From Streptomyces sp. NBC_01314 (lineage in GTDB: Bacteria > Actinomycetota > Actinomycetes > Streptomycetales > Streptomycetaceae), in assembly GCF_041435215.1 (NCBI RefSeq), contig NZ_CP108394.1, positions 7,750,001 to 7,814,000 on the forward strand: a stretch of DNA of 64,000 bases, read 5' to 3'. A program made the position numbers and the translations under genes. The notes below the pieces were generated by a model. That model ran no database searches, had not been told where the DNA came from, and saw only the letters and a list, made by a program, of their open reading frames with translations. Positions 62,503 through 64,000 of this stretch are shown here, one piece after another (the first letter of the stretch is position 1; each line of letters begins with the position of its first letter).

Positions 62503-62964
62503 GTGACCGATCTCGCCATCAAGAGCGTGGACGGTGCCGCGAGCGACGAGGAACTCGAAGCCTGGCGGCACGTCCACAACACGATCATCCCGACCCACCT
62601 CCTCTCCCTCGACGACGTCCGCGAGCGCGCCGTACGCAACCACCTCGAACTCGCTTACGCCGACGGCGTCCTCGTCGGCAACTCCACGGTCCGCCCGCCC
62701 GAGGGGGACACCGCGACGGCCACGGTCATCGCGCGCGTGCTCGCCGAACACCGGAGGCGGGGGTTCGGCGAGCAGTTGTACGAGCGGGCGTTGCGGCGGG
62801 CGCGGGAACTGGGCGCCGGGGTGATCGAGACCTGCGTACTGGAAGCGAACGCGGACGGACTGCGGTTCGCGCTCGGCCACGGTTTCGTGGAGACCGAGCG
62901 CTATCTGCTGGACGGCGACACGATCCCGTGGATCGACCTCCGACTCCCCGAGGCGGCGGTCTAG
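62503..62964 (+). CDS. GNAT-family N-acetyltransferase
   Basis: 153 residues from a GTG. The acetyl-CoA loop is RVLAEHRRRGFGEQLYERAL (residues about 84-103), preceded by the beta-strands YADGVLVGNSTVRP and TATVIARV. The C-terminal ADGLRFALGHGFVETERYLL is typical. It transfers an acetyl group to an amine or amino group; the target is unknown. It follows the cyclase gene by 9 bp and its stop overlaps that of the convergent flavoprotein gene. Confidence 0.87.
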   Translation: MTDLAIKSVDGAASDEELEAWRHVHNTIIPTHLLSLDDVRERAVRNHLELAYADGVLVGNSTVRPPEGDTATATVIARVLAEHRRRGFGEQLYERALRRARELGAGVIETCVLEANADGLRFALGHGFVETERYLLDGDTIPWIDLRLPEAAV

Positions 62965-63998
62965 AGCTTTCCCGCGATGTCCAGCGCGGCCACGTACCCG
63001 AACGTCATCGCGGGCCCGATCGTCGACCCGGCGCCCGCGTAACTGCGGCCCATCACGGCGGCGCTGGCGTTGCCCGCCGCGTACAGGCCGGAGATCACCG
63101 TGCCGTCCGGTCGGAGGACGCGGGCGCGGGCGTCGGTGAGGAGGCCGCCCTTGGTGCCGAGATCGCCCGGGACGATGCGGAGGGCGTAGTAGGGCGGCAA
63201 CCACAGAGGCGCCAGGCAGGAGTTGGGGAGCACGGACGGGTCCGTGTAGTAGTGGTCGTAGACGCTGTCGCCGCGCCCGAAGTCCGTGTCGTCCCCCTGT
63301 CGGGCAAGGGAGTTGAAGCGGTCGACGGTGGAACGGAGTGCGGCGGCGGGGACGCCGATCGCGCCGGCCAGCGCGTCGAGTGTCCACGCCTTGTGGGCGG
63401 CCCCGGCGTCGTACCACTCGTCGGGGAACGGGAAGGTTGGCACGATGTCCTTGAAGAGATACCGGTTGCGGTAGTTCTGGTCGACGATCAGCCAGGCCGG
63501 GATGTGCGAGGCCGACGCGGTGTCCTTCTCGTACATCGTGTGGACGACGTCGCTGTACGGCCCCGCCTCGTTGACGAACCGCGCGCCCGCCCCGTTGACC
63601 AACAGGCCGCCGGGCAAAGTGCGTTCGGCGAGACAGAACCACGGCTGACCGGGGGTGGCGATGGCGGGACCCCACCAGGCGTCGTCCATGAGCGCGAGAT
63701 CGGCGCCGGCCCGCTGACCGGCCCGTATCCCGTCCCCGGTGTTCTCCTTCGCCCCCACCGTCCACTGCGTGCCGATGGGCTGCTCCTGGTACTGCGCCCG
63801 CATGGCCGCGTTGTGCTCGAAGCCGCCGGAGCCGACGATGACGCCCCGGCGGGCGCGGACGAGCCCGGCGGAGCCGTTCTTGGTGACGACCGCCCCCGTC
63901 ACCGCCCCGTTCTCCAAGTACAGGTCCGTCAAAGGGGTGTTGAGCCACACCGGCACACCGGCGCCGAGCAGCCCGGCCCGCAGCCCGCCCGCCAGCGC
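62961..63998 (-). CDS. FAD-dependent dehydrogenase, KstD-like, 3' part
   Basis: The frame stays open to the right window edge, so the N-terminal FAD-binding segment lies outside. The visible 345 residues include RARRGVIVGSGGFEHNAAMR, WTVGAKENTGDGI and the final GLYAAGNASAAVMGRSYAGA with GSTIGPAMTFGYVAALDIAG. This ending is that of 3-ketosteroid delta-1-dehydrogenase-like flavoproteins, in which the conserved Tyr and Gly residues of SYAGxGxTIGP line the active site. Such enzymes desaturate steroids or related ketones. No other steroid gene is visible, so the substrate is open. Confidence 0.85.
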   Translation of the reverse strand, partial: ALAGGLRAGLLGAGVPVWLNTPLTDLYLENGAVTGAVVTKNGSAGLVRARRGVIVGSGGFEHNAAMRAQYQEQPIGTQWTVGAKENTGDGIRAGQRAGADLALMDDAWWGPAIATPGQPWFCLAERTLPGGLLVNGAGARFVNEAGPYSDVVHTMYEKDTASASHIPAWLIVDQNYRNRYLFKDIVPTFPFPDEWYDAGAAHKAWTLDALAGAIGVPAAALRSTVDRFNSLARQGDDTDFGRGDSVYDHYYTDPSVLPNSCLAPLWLPPYYALRIVPGDLGTKGGLLTDARARVLRPDGTVISGLYAAGNASAAVMGRSYAGAGSTIGPAMTFGYVAALDIAGKL

Positions 63999-64000
63999 CT

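Overview
The base composition, the codon bias and the gene families (GntR/FadR, LacI, LuxR-LAL and AsnC regulators; MalF/MalG-type sugar importers without their own ATPase; secreted hydrolases carrying ricin-type lectin modules) point to a Streptomyces or close relative. The window reads as an accessory, carbohydrate-degrading stretch of the chromosome. No rRNA, tRNA, CRISPR array or intact insertion sequence was found.

Layout. Positions 1-6.2 kb hold an M24 peptidase fragment, small hypothetical genes, an insertion-sequence graveyard (1.87-2.9 kb: two transposase remnants around a formate dehydrogenase remnant) and a crotonase whose codon use differs from its neighbours. 6.5-14.2 kb is a compact LacI operon: solute-binding lipoprotein, two permeases, a cytoplasmic GH32 fructosidase and a GH13 alpha-glucosidase. 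It looks built for importing and splitting fructo- or sucrose-type oligosaccharides. 14.6-23.7 kb is a TetR-controlled locus (GH3 beta-glucosidase, binding protein, two permeases, secreted GH30 with a discoidin-like module), probably for beta-glucan or another beta-glucoside. 24.4-29.1 kb holds a membrane protein, a secreted protein and a large LuxR-type ATPase regulator. 29.6-33.6 kb is a secreted GH27 alpha-galactosidase with lectin modules, divergent from a LacI regulator. 34.7-44.4 kb is a nine-gene minus-strand operon (enolase-superfamily dehydratase, binding protein, two permeases, mutarotase, FAH-family hydrolase, SDR, aldo/keto reductase, lactonase) under a divergent GntR regulator. 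The enzyme set matches the non-phosphorylating route for L-fucose or a related 6-deoxyhexose, ending in pyruvate and lactate. A secreted beta-helix glycosidase at 44.6 kb shares the presumed GntR operator.

48.4-50.9 kb encodes a secreted levanase whose inserted module is itself interrupted by a second copy of the same module. It could feed the GH32/GH13 importer at 6.5 kb. 51.1-52.1 kb holds two genes damaged by internal deletions. 52.8-56.6 kb pairs an AsnC regulator with a 983-residue kinase / M23-like / class-III aminotransferase fusion. 57.0-59.6 kb is a GH5 glycosidase with a ricin-type lectin module plus a convergent LacI gene. The right end carries a small Cys-rich protein, a divergent LysR / cyclase pair, a GNAT acetyltransferase and the 3' part of a KstD-like flavoprotein.

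Two themes recur. Several carbohydrate transcription units carry their own palindromic operator candidate in the promoter region (6520, 15327, 31884/32051, 43545/44480, 48220, 56864). The spaces between these loci contain many gene remnants with clean internal deletions (FDH, NmrA-like, RibD_C-like, XdhC, DUF418-like), as if the region has been shaped by repeated small deletions. All functional assignments rest on motif recognition from the sequence; no searches were run.
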